From an uncultured Pelagibacteraceae bacterium (GTDB lineage: Bacteria > Pseudomonadota > Alphaproteobacteria > Pelagibacterales > Pelagibacteraceae), in contig CACLKP010000001.1 of assembly GCA_902607585.1 (NCBI GenBank), positions 1 to 64,000 of the forward strand: DNA of 64,000 nucleotides, written 5' to 3'. This document shows positions 7,168 to 16,137 of this stretch, piece by piece. The notes beneath the pieces were generated by a model that was given only the letters and a program-made list of their open reading frames with translations, was not told the DNA's origin and ran no database searches. A program made the translations under genes and the position numbers. Each line of letters opens with the position of its first letter. Positions within the stretch are counted from its first letter, which is position 1.

Positions 7168-8112
7168 ATGAAAAATAATAATCCTAAAGGCATTATTCTC
7201 ATCTTGTTGGGTATGTTGGTTTTTTCAGTACAAGATTCGATTATGAAATACATTTATAGCTTTGTATCCTTGTATGAAGTTTATTTAATAAGAACATTAG
7301 TAAGTTTTATAATTATTTTATTATTTCTAAAAATTACAAGAAAACCAATTGTATTTAGAACACAATATCCAATGTTAACCTTTTGCAGAGTTGTACTTTT
7401 CTTCTTTGGATTCAGTTCTTTTTATATCTCTCTAACGGTATTACCTTTGGTTACCGCTACAGCTTTATTCTTTGTAACCCCTTTTTTAATTACAATATTT
7501 GCAAAATTTTTTTTAAAAGAACAAATAGGACCTAGAAGATGGTTAGCCGTCACAATTGGTTTTATTGGGGTGTATGTAATATTAAATCCAAACTTTGATA
7601 ATTTTGATTATATGAGTTTAACACCTATTTTGTGTGCATTTTGTTACTCATTATCCATGATTATAATAAAAATAACTTCAGAAAAAGATAGTGTATATAC
7701 ACAAACATTCACATTTTATATTGGTGCAATAATTATTAGTGTAAGTTTTTATTTCATTTTTGGTGATGGTCAATACAACACAATAGATCATCCGGCTTCT
7801 CAATTTATTTTTCGTGAATGGTTCAACAATCTAGAAGCTTCTATATTTTTAATGGTTGTTACTGGTTTTACAGCATCTGTTGCTTTTCTTTTTTTATTTT
7901 CAGCTTATAGAATAGCATCGCCTGCTGTGGTGTCTCCTTTTGAATATTCAATACTTATATGGTCTTCCCTTAGTGGATGGTTTTTCTTTAATGAAATACC
8001 AGACTTAAAAACAATAATTGGAATAATTTTAATTGTATGTGGAGGTATTTATATTTTTATCCGTGAAAAGGCCCAAGATCAGTCTATTGCAACTGAAAAA
8101 CCACTAAGATAA
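7168..8112 (+). CDS. EamA-type (DMT superfamily) permease
   Basis: The 314-residue protein has about ten hydrophobic helices in two EamA repeats. Characteristic signals are the early Q-D-S-I-M-K segment of helix 1, F-L-K-E-Q near residue 116 at the end of the first repeat, and the second-repeat S-P-F-E-Y-S...FFNEIP block near 250-272. EamA permeases export or import amino acids, nucleosides or other small metabolites; the substrate is unknown. It is divergent from the agmatinase-family gene and its stop abuts the stop of the convergent thioesterase. Confidence 0.9.
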   Translation: MKNNNPKGIILILLGMLVFSVQDSIMKYIYSFVSLYEVYLIRTLVSFIIILLFLKITRKPIVFRTQYPMLTFCRVVLFFFGFSSFYISLTVLPLVTATALFFVTPFLITIFAKFFLKEQIGPRRWLAVTIGFIGVYVILNPNFDNFDYMSLTPILCAFCYSLSMIIIKITSEKDSVYTQTFTFYIGAIIISVSFYFIFGDGQYNTIDHPASQFIFREWFNNLEASIFLMVVTGFTASVAFLFLFSAYRIASPAVVSPFEYSILIWSSLSGWFFFNEIPDLKTIIGIILIVCGGIYIFIREKAQDQSIATEKPLR

Positions 8113-8574
8113 TTATTTTTTTAATTTTCCTGAGAAAACCAGTTTATCGGTATTAAATTTAGAAGAATTATTTTTTACAAAATCATCCATAATTTTTATC
8201 CTGTCGAGATCAAACTCAACAACTTTTCTTTGACTAAGATCCACATATAAAGACAAAACTTCATTTGTAGCGGCAAGATATTTTTTTTCTTTATGGAACA
8301 TAGAAAGTCTGTAATGAATCCTTTTTTTGTCATGATCAATATAAGTTACATGGGTTTCGACTTCTTCCCCCAATTTAACTTCCTGATTATATATTGTATG
8401 CATTTCTGCTACAAAAGTAGTTTTTTTGTCCTTTTTAGCAGACTCTCCTCCCATATTAAAATTATCTAACATAACGTCAGCGGCTATATCAAAAATACGC
8501 ACATAGTAAGCCACATTTAAGTGATTATTATAATCTGTATATTCTTTTATTACCTTTTCTGTTTTTAAAATCAT
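8113..8574 (-). CDS. Hotdog thioesterase, probable betainyl-CoA thioesterase
   Basis: The 153-residue protein is a 4HBT-type hotdog enzyme: D-Y-N-N-H-L-N-V-A-Y-Y near residues 14-24 is the usual catalytic-helix start, followed by the long beta strands typical of acyl-CoA thioesterases. It is divergent by 34 bp from cdhC, and near cdhA. In Pseudomonas carnitine catabolism the cdhB gene encodes a thioesterase that hydrolyses betainyl-CoA to glycine betaine, so that role fits the neighbourhood. The family assignment is firm; the substrate is inferred from context. Confidence 0.78.
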   Translation of the reverse strand: MILKTEKVIKEYTDYNNHLNVAYYVRIFDIAADVMLDNFNMGGESAKKDKKTTFVAEMHTIYNQEVKLGEEVETHVTYIDHDKKRIHYRLSMFHKEKKYLAATNEVLSLYVDLSQRKVVEFDLDRIKIMDDFVKNNSSKFNTDKLVFSGKLKK

Positions 8575-8608
8575 GTTCGTTTAATATAGTATATTTTCTA
8601 AAAAAAAA

Positions 8609-9496
8609 ATGAACAATAAAGTATTCGTCTCTTGTGCAGTAACTGGATCGGGTGATACCGCAAAAAAACATCCTGATTTACCTAAAACACCTGAACAAAT
8701 AGCTAAGGCTGCAATCGATGCCGCAAAAGCGGGGGCTGCTATAGCTCACATACATGTAAGAGAGAAAGATGGAGCTCCTAGCAGAAGATTAGAATTATAT
8801 AAAGAAGTTGTTGATAGAATTCGTTCTAGCGATACAGATGTTATTTTAAATTTAACTACAGGTATGGGGGGCGATTTAGATATTGGACAAGGAAAAAATC
8901 CTTTAGAGTTCGGTCCATTAACAGATATGGCAAATGTTATGGAAAGAATTGCTAATGCAGAACAATTCTTACCAGAAATATGTACACTGGATTGTGGAAC
9001 TTTAAACTTTGGAGACAGTTCTGTAATTACAGTAAACACTCCTAATGATTTAAGAAAAGCTGCAAAAAGATTACAAGAAATAAATGTCAAACCTGAAATA
9101 GAAGCTTTTGATTTAGGAAATATGTGGTTTGGTGCTCAATTATATAAAGAAGGCTTATTGAATGATCCTCCAATGTTTCAAATGTGTCTTGGTATACCAT
9201 GGGGCGCTCCTGCTACAACTTTAGCTATGCAAGCGATGAAAGATGTGATGCCAAAAGAAGGTATCTGGTCAGGCTTTGCAATTTCAAAAAACGAAATGCC
9301 TTTTGTTGCCCAAACTGTGGTCATGGGAGGAAACCCAAGAGTGGGACTTGAAGATAATTTGTATTTATCTAAAGGAAAACTAGCCACCAATGCTCAATTG
9401 GTTGAGAAAGCAATTAGAATTGTTAACGACCTTGGGGTATCAACGATGACTCCTGCAGAAACTAGAGAAAAACTAAAACTAAAAAACTATAAATAG
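8609..9496 (+). CDS. cdhC: BKACE-family 3-dehydrocarnitine cleavage enzyme
   Basis: The 295-residue protein belongs to the DUF849/BKACE family: S-C-A-V-T-G-S-G near residue 8-15, the metal-binding HIHVRE (residues 47-52), a T-T-G-M-G-G segment and a C-terminal G-G-N-P-R-V-G-L-E-D-N motif. BKACE enzymes condense a beta-keto acid with acetyl-CoA, giving acetoacetate and a new acyl-CoA. The carnitine dehydrogenase downstream points to 3-dehydrocarnitine as substrate and betainyl-CoA as product. The stop overlaps the next start by 1 bp (TAGTG), so at least five genes to 13230 look co-transcribed. Confidence 0.88.
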   Translation: MNNKVFVSCAVTGSGDTAKKHPDLPKTPEQIAKAAIDAAKAGAAIAHIHVREKDGAPSRRLELYKEVVDRIRSSDTDVILNLTTGMGGDLDIGQGKNPLEFGPLTDMANVMERIANAEQFLPEICTLDCGTLNFGDSSVITVNTPNDLRKAAKRLQEINVKPEIEAFDLGNMWFGAQLYKEGLLNDPPMFQMCLGIPWGAPATTLAMQAMKDVMPKEGIWSGFAISKNEMPFVAQTVVMGGNPRVGLEDNLYLSKGKLATNAQLVEKAIRIVNDLGVSTMTPAETREKLKLKNYK

Positions 9497-10341
9497 TGAT
9501 TAGTATAAACGAAATAATAAATTTAGAAAAATACCCTATAAATGACACTGGATCTTTAAAATATAGGGAATTAACTAATTATACTAGAAAACAACTTAAT
9601 GAGGATGGTTGCTGTGTTCTTCCTAATTTTATTAGACTAGTTTCTGTTAGAAAAATGAAAGATGAAGTGGATAAAAACTTAAGTAAAATTTATTTTACAA
9701 GCGATAAACATAATCCCTACTTTACAAAAGACGATAAAACTCTTCCAGAAGATCATCCAAAAAGAATATTTACTGTTAGACAAAGTGGTTACTTAAATTC
9801 AAATGACTTAGAAAAAGATTCAGATCTAAATAAGTTTTATGATTTAGAAGAAATGCTAAAATTTGTATCAGATAGTCTTGAAATATTTCCTCTTTACACA
9901 TGGGCAGATCCTTTGGGAAAAAACCCATATAGTGTTATGCATACTGATCACTATTTTCCTTGGCATTTTGACGGTAATGAATTCACTTTAAGCATTTTGG
10001 TACAAAAAACAGAAAAGGGAGGATTTTTTGAGTATGCTCCAGATATAAGAAGTAAAGATAATGAAAGTTTTGAAGAAGTTGGCAAAGTTTTAAAAGGTAA
10101 CAGAAAAAAAGTTAAATCTTTAGATTTGAAACCTGGTGATCTGCAAATTTTTAAAGGAAGATTTTCAATGCACCGAGTAACAAAAATCGAAGGTAAAACA
10201 TCCAGATATATTGCTTTACCATGTTATGTAAAAGATCCTTTAAAGATTAATAAACCTGAGCATTCTAAACAAGTTTATGGAAAAGCCTTGCCAATTCATT
10301 TCGAAAGAGAGAATATTCAAGGAGATGGATTAATAGACTGA
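9496..10341 (+). CDS. 2-oxoglutarate/Fe(II)-type oxygenase in the carnitine operon
   Basis: The 281-residue product starts with GTG overlapping the cdhC stop. It keeps the non-haem iron signature: WHFDGNEF supplies an HxD pair near residue 155, and SMHRVTKIEGKTSRY supplies a distal His with an Arg about 11 residues later. The N-terminal D-G-C-C-V-L-P-N-F resembles the entry strand of PhyH-like or HalD-like 2OG oxygenases. It sits between cdhC and a class II aldolase with 1-bp overlaps, so it should act in the same catabolic route, but it is not part of the described Pseudomonas carnitine pathway. Substrate unknown. Confidence 0.75.
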   Translation: MISINEIINLEKYPINDTGSLKYRELTNYTRKQLNEDGCCVLPNFIRLVSVRKMKDEVDKNLSKIYFTSDKHNPYFTKDDKTLPEDHPKRIFTVRQSGYLNSNDLEKDSDLNKFYDLEEMLKFVSDSLEIFPLYTWADPLGKNPYSVMHTDHYFPWHFDGNEFTLSILVQKTEKGGFFEYAPDIRSKDNESFEEVGKVLKGNRKKVKSLDLKPGDLQIFKGRFSMHRVTKIEGKTSRYIALPCYVKDPLKINKPEHSKQVYGKALPIHFERENIQGDGLID

Positions 10342-11072
10342 TGAGAAGAAATATTAATGAAGCTGAGTGGAAAGTAAGAGTAGATCTTGCGGCTATGTTT
10401 AGACTAACTCATATGATGGGTTGGGATGATACTATTTGGAATCATATAACGGCAAGAACACCTGGAACAGATCATACTTTTTTTATGCATCAATTTGGAC
10501 TTGTTTACGAAGAAGTAAAAGCCTCTAATTTAATTAAAGTAGATGAAAATGGTAAAGTTTTAGAAGGACCTCACGATGTTAATACAGCAGGTTTTGTAAT
10601 TCATAGTGCAGTACATTTAAATCATCCAAAAAATAAATTTGTTTTTCATGCTCATCCTCCAAAAGCCTTGGCTGCGACATCATTAAAAAATGGAATCCCT
10701 CATTTAGTTCAAGACTCCTCAATGCTTTATGGAAAGGTTGGTTATCATGATTGGGAAGGATTATCTGTTGATAAAGATGAGAGATTTAGAATAGCTGAAA
10801 ATCTTGGAGAAAATAAAGTTTTAATAATGAGAAATCATGGTTTATTAACTGTTGGAGAAACCGCAGGAGAGTCATTTATGAATATGTATTACGCAGTAAG
10901 AATGTGCGAAGTTGCTGTTCAAGCTCAAAGCTCTGGTTTGGAATTAAAGTCTGCTAGTAAAGAATTATGGGAAAAATCTCAAAAACAATATAATGCTTTT
11001 TTTCCAGGTGTAAGTGAATGGCCAGCCTTACTCAGAAGATGTGATGCCGTGGATTCATCTTACAAAGAGTAA
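10341..11072 (+). CDS. Class II aldolase/adducin family protein
   Basis: The 243-residue protein shows the class II aldolase fold: R-x-D-L-A-A-M-F-R near the N-terminus, N-H-I-T-A-R (residues about 33-38), the zinc-binding F-H-A-H-P-P (residues about 102-107) and the distal R-N-H-G-L-L zinc histidine near 165. Relatives are fuculose-phosphate aldolase, ribulose-5-phosphate epimerase and decarboxylase-like proteins, so the reaction is a retro-aldol, epimerisation or decarboxylation on a small oxygenated substrate. It could process the hydroxylated product of the upstream oxygenase. It is 2 bp from cdhA. Confidence 0.82.
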   Translation: MRRNINEAEWKVRVDLAAMFRLTHMMGWDDTIWNHITARTPGTDHTFFMHQFGLVYEEVKASNLIKVDENGKVLEGPHDVNTAGFVIHSAVHLNHPKNKFVFHAHPPKALAATSLKNGIPHLVQDSSMLYGKVGYHDWEGLSVDKDERFRIAENLGENKVLIMRNHGLLTVGETAGESFMNMYYAVRMCEVAVQAQSSGLELKSASKELWEKSQKQYNAFFPGVSEWPALLRRCDAVDSSYKE

Positions 11073-11074
11073 TC

Positions 11075-12013
11075 ATGATTAAAAATGTTGCCGTTATAGG
11101 CACTGGAGTGATTGGTGCTGGCTGGATTATTAGATGTTTAGCCCACAATAAAAAAGTTGTTGCCTTTGATAAAGATCTAAAATTAAAAAAAAGATTAATT
11201 GCTGAGATAAAACGTACTTGGCCATATGTAAAAAAATTATTTAACAAAAAAAGACTCAATCTTAAAAATTTTAAATACGTTACTTCAATAAAAGAAGCTC
11301 TGAAAGAAGCTGACTTTATTCAGGAATGTGCAACTGAAAATTATAGAATAAAAACTAAGTTAATGAGTATCATTGGAAAATACTCAAAGCCTAATGCTAT
11401 TATTTCATCAAGCTCATCTGGATTACTTCCAACAAGAATATATTCTAAATGTAAAAATCCAGCGCGAACAATGATTGGACATCCTTTTAATCCTGTTTAT
11501 ATGTGCCCAGGAGTTGAAGTTGTACCTGGAAAAAAAACTAAAAAAATTTTTCTAAATAAAGCTAATAAATTTTACAAATCAATATCAATGAACCCAATCA
11601 TGGTAAAAAAAGAATTACCTGGTTATTTGGCAGACAGACTTCAAGAAGCTTTGTGGCGAGAAGCTTTGCATATAGTAAATGAAGGTTATGCATCAACTAA
11701 AGATTTAGACAGATCAATTGAAGATGGACCAGGATTAAGATGGTCATTAATGGGAATATTTTTAACTTATCATTTGGCTGGAGGTAAAGCTGGAATGAAG
11801 CATATGCTTGAACAATTTGGTCCTGCATTGAAATTACCTTGGACTAAATTAAAAGCTCCAAAACTTTCTAAAAAATTATCATCAAGAGTTATCTCGGGAA
11901 CCAAACAGCAAGCTAGAGGGAAATCTGTTGCTATGATTTCTAATATAAGAGACGAATACTTAGTTAACCTTCAAAAACTTAGAAAAAAATACGAAAATAA
12001 AATTAGAAAATGA
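11075..12013 (+). CDS. cdhA: L-carnitine dehydrogenase
   Basis: The 312-residue protein is a 3-hydroxyacyl-CoA-dehydrogenase-fold enzyme with NAD-binding GTGVIGAGW (residues 9-17), S-S-S-G-L-L-P near 110, and the catalytic GHPFNPVY segment near 129-136. The C-terminal half, with L-P-G-Y-L-A-D-R-L-Q-E-A-L-W-R-E-A-L-H and GLRWS-x-MG, matches what I recall of Pseudomonas carnitine dehydrogenase rather than fatty-acid enzymes. It oxidises L-carnitine to 3-dehydrocarnitine, the substrate of the CdhC-like enzyme encoded in the same operon. It overlaps the next gene by ATGA. Confidence 0.9.
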   Translation: MIKNVAVIGTGVIGAGWIIRCLAHNKKVVAFDKDLKLKKRLIAEIKRTWPYVKKLFNKKRLNLKNFKYVTSIKEALKEADFIQECATENYRIKTKLMSIIGKYSKPNAIISSSSSGLLPTRIYSKCKNPARTMIGHPFNPVYMCPGVEVVPGKKTKKIFLNKANKFYKSISMNPIMVKKELPGYLADRLQEALWREALHIVNEGYASTKDLDRSIEDGPGLRWSLMGIFLTYHLAGGKAGMKHMLEQFGPALKLPWTKLKAPKLSKKLSSRVISGTKQQARGKSVAMISNIRDEYLVNLQKLRKKYENKIRK

Positions 12014-13230
12014 CTTCCATAAATAACCTAAGCGATATTGTAAATAATGGCCTTTGTATAGGTTGTGGCCTTTGTCAAAGTGTTGCTGGAAAAGATAAGA
12101 TAGAAATTTCAATGACTCCCAAGGGTAGACTTGAACCAAAGGAAATCAGTAAAATTAGTCCAGAAGTTTTTAAAAAAATAGTAAATGTTTGTCCCGGAAC
12201 GATTGTAGAAGGACTTCCTAAAGAAGAAGTTACATCTAATACTGAACATAATCTCGTGTGGGGCTACTACTTATCTCTTTGCTACTCATGGTCTACCGAC
12301 AAGAAAATAAGATTCGAAAGCTCAACAGGTGGTTTGCTAAATGGACTATCAATTTATTTGCTTGAGTCAAAAAAAGTAAAATTTATTATGCACACAGCTG
12401 CTAATCCAAAAAAACCAATGAGAAGTTTACCAAAATTTAGTTATAGCAAAGAAGAGCTTTTAAGTGGTGAAAGTAGATCAAGATATGGTCCAGCAGGAAC
12501 ATTGGAAAGATTTCATGAAGCCCTTGATTTAGATGAACCTTTCGTTTTTGTTGGTAAACCTTGCGACATCAGTGCAATTAGACAATTATCAAAAAGCGAC
12601 CCAAGAGTTAACAAACAGTGCAAATATTTGTTAACTTTAGTATGCGGAGGATTTGCTGAATTTACAAAAGCGCAAGATTTTATTGAAAGTTTTAAAGTGA
12701 AAGAAGATGAATTGTCTATTTTTAGATATAGAGGATTCGGAAATCCTGGCAGAATGTATATTAAAACAAAAGATGGTCGTGAATATGATAGGGAATATAA
12801 TTCTTTTTGGGGAGAAGAATCAACGTGGAGAGTTCCTTTTAGATGCAAAATTTGTCCTGATGCCATCGGTGAAAGCGCAGACGTCGCTGCTTTAGATACA
12901 TGGAGAGGTGGTTCACCTAAAGGAGAAGATGAGGGTTTCAATGCTGCTATTGTAAGAACAAAAAAAGGATTGGATTTAATGGATGACGCAGCCAAAGCTG
13001 GTTTTATCCATGCTGGAGATAAATTAAAAATAGAAGATATTGATGATTTTCAACCTCATCAGGTTAATAAAAAAAAAGCAGTTTATGCCAGACACCTCGG
13101 AATGACAAAAAATGGTTTACCTACTATCAATACAAAGGGATTAAGAATTAAAGAATTATACAAGTTAAATAACGAAGATTTTAATAAAAAAGAAGAATTA
13201 GGAGTTAGTAAAAGAATTAAAAAAATCTAA
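12010..13230 (+). CDS. FrhB/FdhB-type coenzyme F420 hydrogenase beta-like iron-sulfur flavoprotein
   Basis: The 406-residue protein begins with a ferredoxin-like CIGCGLC (Cys16, 19, 22) and N-V-C-P-G near residue 59, then an FrhB N-terminal and C-terminal domain pair: ESSTGG near 98, GKPCDISA near 182, a C-G-G-F motif and F-R-C-K-I-C-P-D-A near 280. FrhB-like proteins bind FAD and Fe-S clusters and pass electrons between ferredoxin, F420 or other carriers. F420 is not expected to be a main cofactor in SAR11-like cells, so an alternative partner is likely. Its end overlaps the convergent SDR stop by 4 bp. Confidence 0.85.
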   Translation: MTSINNLSDIVNNGLCIGCGLCQSVAGKDKIEISMTPKGRLEPKEISKISPEVFKKIVNVCPGTIVEGLPKEEVTSNTEHNLVWGYYLSLCYSWSTDKKIRFESSTGGLLNGLSIYLLESKKVKFIMHTAANPKKPMRSLPKFSYSKEELLSGESRSRYGPAGTLERFHEALDLDEPFVFVGKPCDISAIRQLSKSDPRVNKQCKYLLTLVCGGFAEFTKAQDFIESFKVKEDELSIFRYRGFGNPGRMYIKTKDGREYDREYNSFWGEESTWRVPFRCKICPDAIGESADVAALDTWRGGSPKGEDEGFNAAIVRTKKGLDLMDDAAKAGFIHAGDKLKIEDIDDFQPHQVNKKKAVYARHLGMTKNGLPTINTKGLRIKELYKLNNEDFNKKEELGVSKRIKKI

Positions 13231-14015
13231 TCTAATCTTATTGCATTACCATCAACACCAATTATTTGACCTGATATTCTTTCAGCCTCATCAGAAATTA
13301 AAAATGCACACATCTTTCCTATATCATCTTCATAAACCCAACTATTCATTGAAGCCATTGAAACAAATTCATTTTCTATTTTTTTTGTTGAAACTTTTGT
13401 AAATTTTGCTTTATCTCTTATCACTCTTTTCATTCGATCGCCTTTAATAGTTCCTGGGCATATTGCATTTACTCTAATTTTATATTTACCAAGCTCCATT
13501 GCTAAAGTTTTTGTCATACCAACTATAGCCCACTTGCTCGCTGCGTAAGGTGATCGTAAAGGAAAACCCATAATTCCTGCGCCAGAAGAAATATTAATTA
13601 TTGAAGCGCTTCTTGTCTTTTTTAAAAGTGGTATGGCTAGTTTGCTAAAATAAAAATGACTATTTACATTAACGTGTAATGTTTTTTCCCATTCGCTGGA
13701 ATCTAATTTTTCAATTGTGCTTGTCGGACCAGCAATTCCAACATTATTGATTAAGGCATCTAATTTTTTGAATTTCTTTTTAACCAATTGAAAAAAATCT
13801 ATTACTTCCGTTTCATCAGACGCATCAACTTCTGAAACAAAAATTCGTTTATTGTACGATGGATGTTTCTTAAGTTTATTTATCGCCTTAGGATCAATAT
13901 CACATAAATAAACGGAAGCACCTTTTGCAACACAAACTTTTGTTATTGCCCACCCTATTCCAGAAGCTCCAGCGGAAATTATGATTTTTTTATTTTTTAA
14001 AGTATTACCCAACAT
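13227..14015 (-). CDS. Short-chain dehydrogenase/reductase
   Basis: The 262-residue protein is a classical SDR: the cofactor motif G-A-S-G-I-G-W (residues about 16-22), N-N-V-G near 90, a catalytic Ser in I-N-I-S-S-G near 142, and Y-A-A-S-K near 157. D-I-D at the end of beta 2 favours NAD over NADP. Its start overlaps the proV stop by 1 bp (TAATG), so it is the last gene of a proX-proW-proV-SDR unit. A hydroxy-acid or amino-alcohol substrate linked to imported betaines is plausible but unproven. Confidence 0.85.
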   Translation of the reverse strand: MLGNTLKNKKIIISAGASGIGWAITKVCVAKGASVYLCDIDPKAINKLKKHPSYNKRIFVSEVDASDETEVIDFFQLVKKKFKKLDALINNVGIAGPTSTIEKLDSSEWEKTLHVNVNSHFYFSKLAIPLLKKTRSASIINISSGAGIMGFPLRSPYAASKWAIVGMTKTLAMELGKYKIRVNAICPGTIKGDRMKRVIRDKAKFTKVSTKKIENEFVSMASMNSWVYEDDIGKMCAFLISDEAERISGQIIGVDGNAIRLD

Positions 14016-15076
14016 TAAGTTTTGGACTTAGTCAAAACATCAGCTTTGGACTTAGTTAAAGCAACGGACAATTCTTTTTCAGTAATATATCCTTTTACAT
14101 TGCCACTTTTATCAACTACTTCAACTGTTGCCGGTGTGAGGCAAACCTTGGGTAAAAACTCATCTAAAAAAGAATCTTCGTTAACTTTAATGGTATTCGA
14201 ATTCTTTTCTTTCCGGCCTTTAAATTTCTCTGGAGTTATCATAATTATTTTAGCTTTAATTACTTTTGCACGATTTACGTCTTTTACAAACGCAGCAACA
14301 TAATCGTCCGCAGGTTTCATAATAATTTCAATCGGTGTTCCAATTTGAACTACACGACCATGATTTAAAATTCCTATATGATCTCCTAATTTTAAAGACT
14401 CGTCCAAATCATGGGTAATAAATACGATTGTTTTTTTTAATTCTGCTTGTAATTCTATAAGCTGTTTTTGCATGTCGCTACGAATAAGCGGATCCAGCGC
14501 ACTGAAAGCTTCATCCATCAACATAATGTCAGTATTAGTTGCTAATGCTCGAGCAAGACCTACTCGTTGTTGCATGCCTCCAGATAATTGATTTGGATAT
14601 TGGTGTTCAAAACCAGTTAATCCCACAGATTCAATTTTTTCCATTGCAACTTTATTTCTCTCGTTGGGTTCTTTTCCTTGGACCTCAAGACCATAACCAA
14701 CATTTTGAATTACAGTTTTGTGTGGAAACAGTCCAAAACGTTGAAAAACCATGCTCATTTTATGTCTTCTAAAATCAATTAAATTTTTCTGATCTAATTC
14801 CATAACATTCGTTCCCTCCACCAAAACCTCTCCTGAGGTTGGATCAATTAATCGGTTAATGTGGCGAATAAGCGTAGATTTTCCTGATCCAGATAAGCCC
14901 ATACATACAAAAGTTTCACCCTCTTCTACTTTAATAGATACATCATCAAGTCCAACTGTATGTCCTGTTTTCTCTAGGATTTCTTCTTTTGTAGCTCCGT
15001 CTTGCACCATAGGCAGAACCTTGGAAGGGTTGTCTCCAAAAATTTTATAAACATTTTTTACTTCAATCTTTGACAT
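14015..15076 (-). CDS. proV: Glycine betaine/proline ABC transporter ATP-binding protein
   Basis: From the ATG at 15076 (MSKIEVKN) the product has 353 residues; a longer reading would only add basic residues inside proW. It contains the ABC elements in order: Walker A GLSGSGKST, a Q-loop at M-V-F-Q-R-F-G-L-F-P-H, the signature LSGGMQQRVG, Walker B IMLMDEAFSALD, and the H-loop ITHD. The region after residue 230 carries the ProV/OpuAA-type extension with a CBS-like segment ending in GYITEKEL. It powers import with ProW and ProX. The start overlaps the proW end by 14 bp. Confidence 0.93.
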   Translation of the reverse strand: MSKIEVKNVYKIFGDNPSKVLPMVQDGATKEEILEKTGHTVGLDDVSIKVEEGETFVCMGLSGSGKSTLIRHINRLIDPTSGEVLVEGTNVMELDQKNLIDFRRHKMSMVFQRFGLFPHKTVIQNVGYGLEVQGKEPNERNKVAMEKIESVGLTGFEHQYPNQLSGGMQQRVGLARALATNTDIMLMDEAFSALDPLIRSDMQKQLIELQAELKKTIVFITHDLDESLKLGDHIGILNHGRVVQIGTPIEIIMKPADDYVAAFVKDVNRAKVIKAKIIMITPEKFKGRKEKNSNTIKVNEDSFLDEFLPKVCLTPATVEVVDKSGNVKGYITEKELSVALTKSKADVLTKSKT

Positions 15077-16094
15077 TAAATACCTTTTTTTTCTGAGTTC
15101 TTTCTTGAATTTTTTCACCATAAGACTGGGTAATTCTATCGAAAATAATAGCTAGAAGTACAATTGCAATTCCTGCTTCTGTAGCCATACCTACATTAAG
15201 TTGTTGTAGTCCAAGCAAAACTTCGTCGCCAATTCCTCTGGTACCGATCATCGAGGCAATAACAACCATCGCCAATGACATCATGGTACATTGGTTAATT
15301 CCCTGCATAATATTAGGTAAAGCTAAGGGAATTTGAACACCCCAAAGTGTTTGTTTTCTGCTAGCCCCAAAAGCCTCTGATGCTTCAATAACCTCTTTAT
15401 CAACTAATCTGATACCAAGATCTGTCAATCTTATAAGTGGCGGCACGGCATAAACAAAAATTGCAATGATGGCTGGTACAGCTCCTAATCCAAATAACAA
15501 AATACCTGGAATTAAATAACAAAAACTTGGAATGGTTTGCATTAAATCAAGTATAGGCAGTAAAGCATTTCTTACTTTCTTATTTCTTGCCATGGCAATT
15601 CCAATTGGAATTCCCACAACTATACAAAGCAACATACCAATAAGCACAATGCACGTTGTCATAATACATTTGTCCCAATACCTTGGGCTTAGAAAGCCTA
15701 GGAAAAAAGTGCAAAAAGCTACAGCAATAGTAGTGTTTACTTTTCTTCCGCTTGCAAAATAAGTAATAAAAATAACCATTGCTATAACTAAAGGCCAAGG
15801 TAAACCCACTAAAAAATCTTTCATTGAAGTATACATTCCAAGTAAAAAATTATTTATTCCTTCAAAAAAGACTCCATAATTTACAATTAACCAATCAAAA
15901 CCTTTATTCAGTGGTTGCATCAAAGGAAAATCAAGCCATTTCGGCCAATTCCCCAACCAGGAAAAATCGTTAAATATATCTGTAAAATGTTCGGGCTTGT
16001 ATCTAGGTTTAGCAGAACGATAGCCAATAATAATGACTGCTATAAACATAGCTCCAAGAATAATTGGTTTCAAATATCTTTTATACTTCAGCAT
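15063..16094 (-). CDS. proW: Glycine betaine/proline ABC transporter permease
   Basis: The 343-residue inner-membrane protein has an N-terminal helix, a long periplasmic-type segment rich in W and P, and a C-terminal BPD-type permease core of about five helices. The EAA loop appears as E-A-S-E-A-F-G-A-S-R-K-Q-T-L-W-G-V-Q-I-P-L-A-L-P. I-G-T-R-G-I-G-D-E-V near the C-terminus is typical of ProW/OpuAB. It lies 64 bp downstream of proX, with an intrinsic terminator-like hairpin in between, and overlaps proV by 14 bp. Confidence 0.92.
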   Translation of the reverse strand: MLKYKRYLKPIILGAMFIAVIIIGYRSAKPRYKPEHFTDIFNDFSWLGNWPKWLDFPLMQPLNKGFDWLIVNYGVFFEGINNFLLGMYTSMKDFLVGLPWPLVIAMVIFITYFASGRKVNTTIAVAFCTFFLGFLSPRYWDKCIMTTCIVLIGMLLCIVVGIPIGIAMARNKKVRNALLPILDLMQTIPSFCYLIPGILLFGLGAVPAIIAIFVYAVPPLIRLTDLGIRLVDKEVIEASEAFGASRKQTLWGVQIPLALPNIMQGINQCTMMSLAMVVIASMIGTRGIGDEVLLGLQQLNVGMATEAGIAIVLLAIIFDRITQSYGEKIQERTQKKKVFNVKD

Positions 16095-16100
16095 TTTCTT

Positions 16101-16137
16101 ACTAAAAAAACTAAGAGCCCTATAAGGGCTCTTAGTT
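16101..16137 (-). terminator. Intrinsic terminator/attenuator between proX and proWV
   Basis: A 13-bp perfect stem with a 3-nt loop spans 16109-16137 (arms AACTAAGAGCCCT and AGGGCTCTTAGTT). On the minus strand it runs straight into a T-rich tract (TTTTTTTAG, complement of 16101-16108). It begins 22 bp after the proX stop and precedes proW. It should end most transcripts after proX and let a fraction read through, giving more binding protein than permease. Confidence 0.85.

Noticed and set aside
7098-7253. N-terminal extension of the agmatinase-family gene
   Set aside because: It adds a hydrophobic tail foreign to the family and overlaps the divergent permease; the start at 7097 fits the family.
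8746-9090. 114-codon frame antisense to cdhC
   Set aside because: Shadow of a strong BKACE-family gene.
12513-12995. 160-codon frame antisense to the FrhB-like gene
   Set aside because: It is the shadow of a well-supported coding region and resembles no protein.
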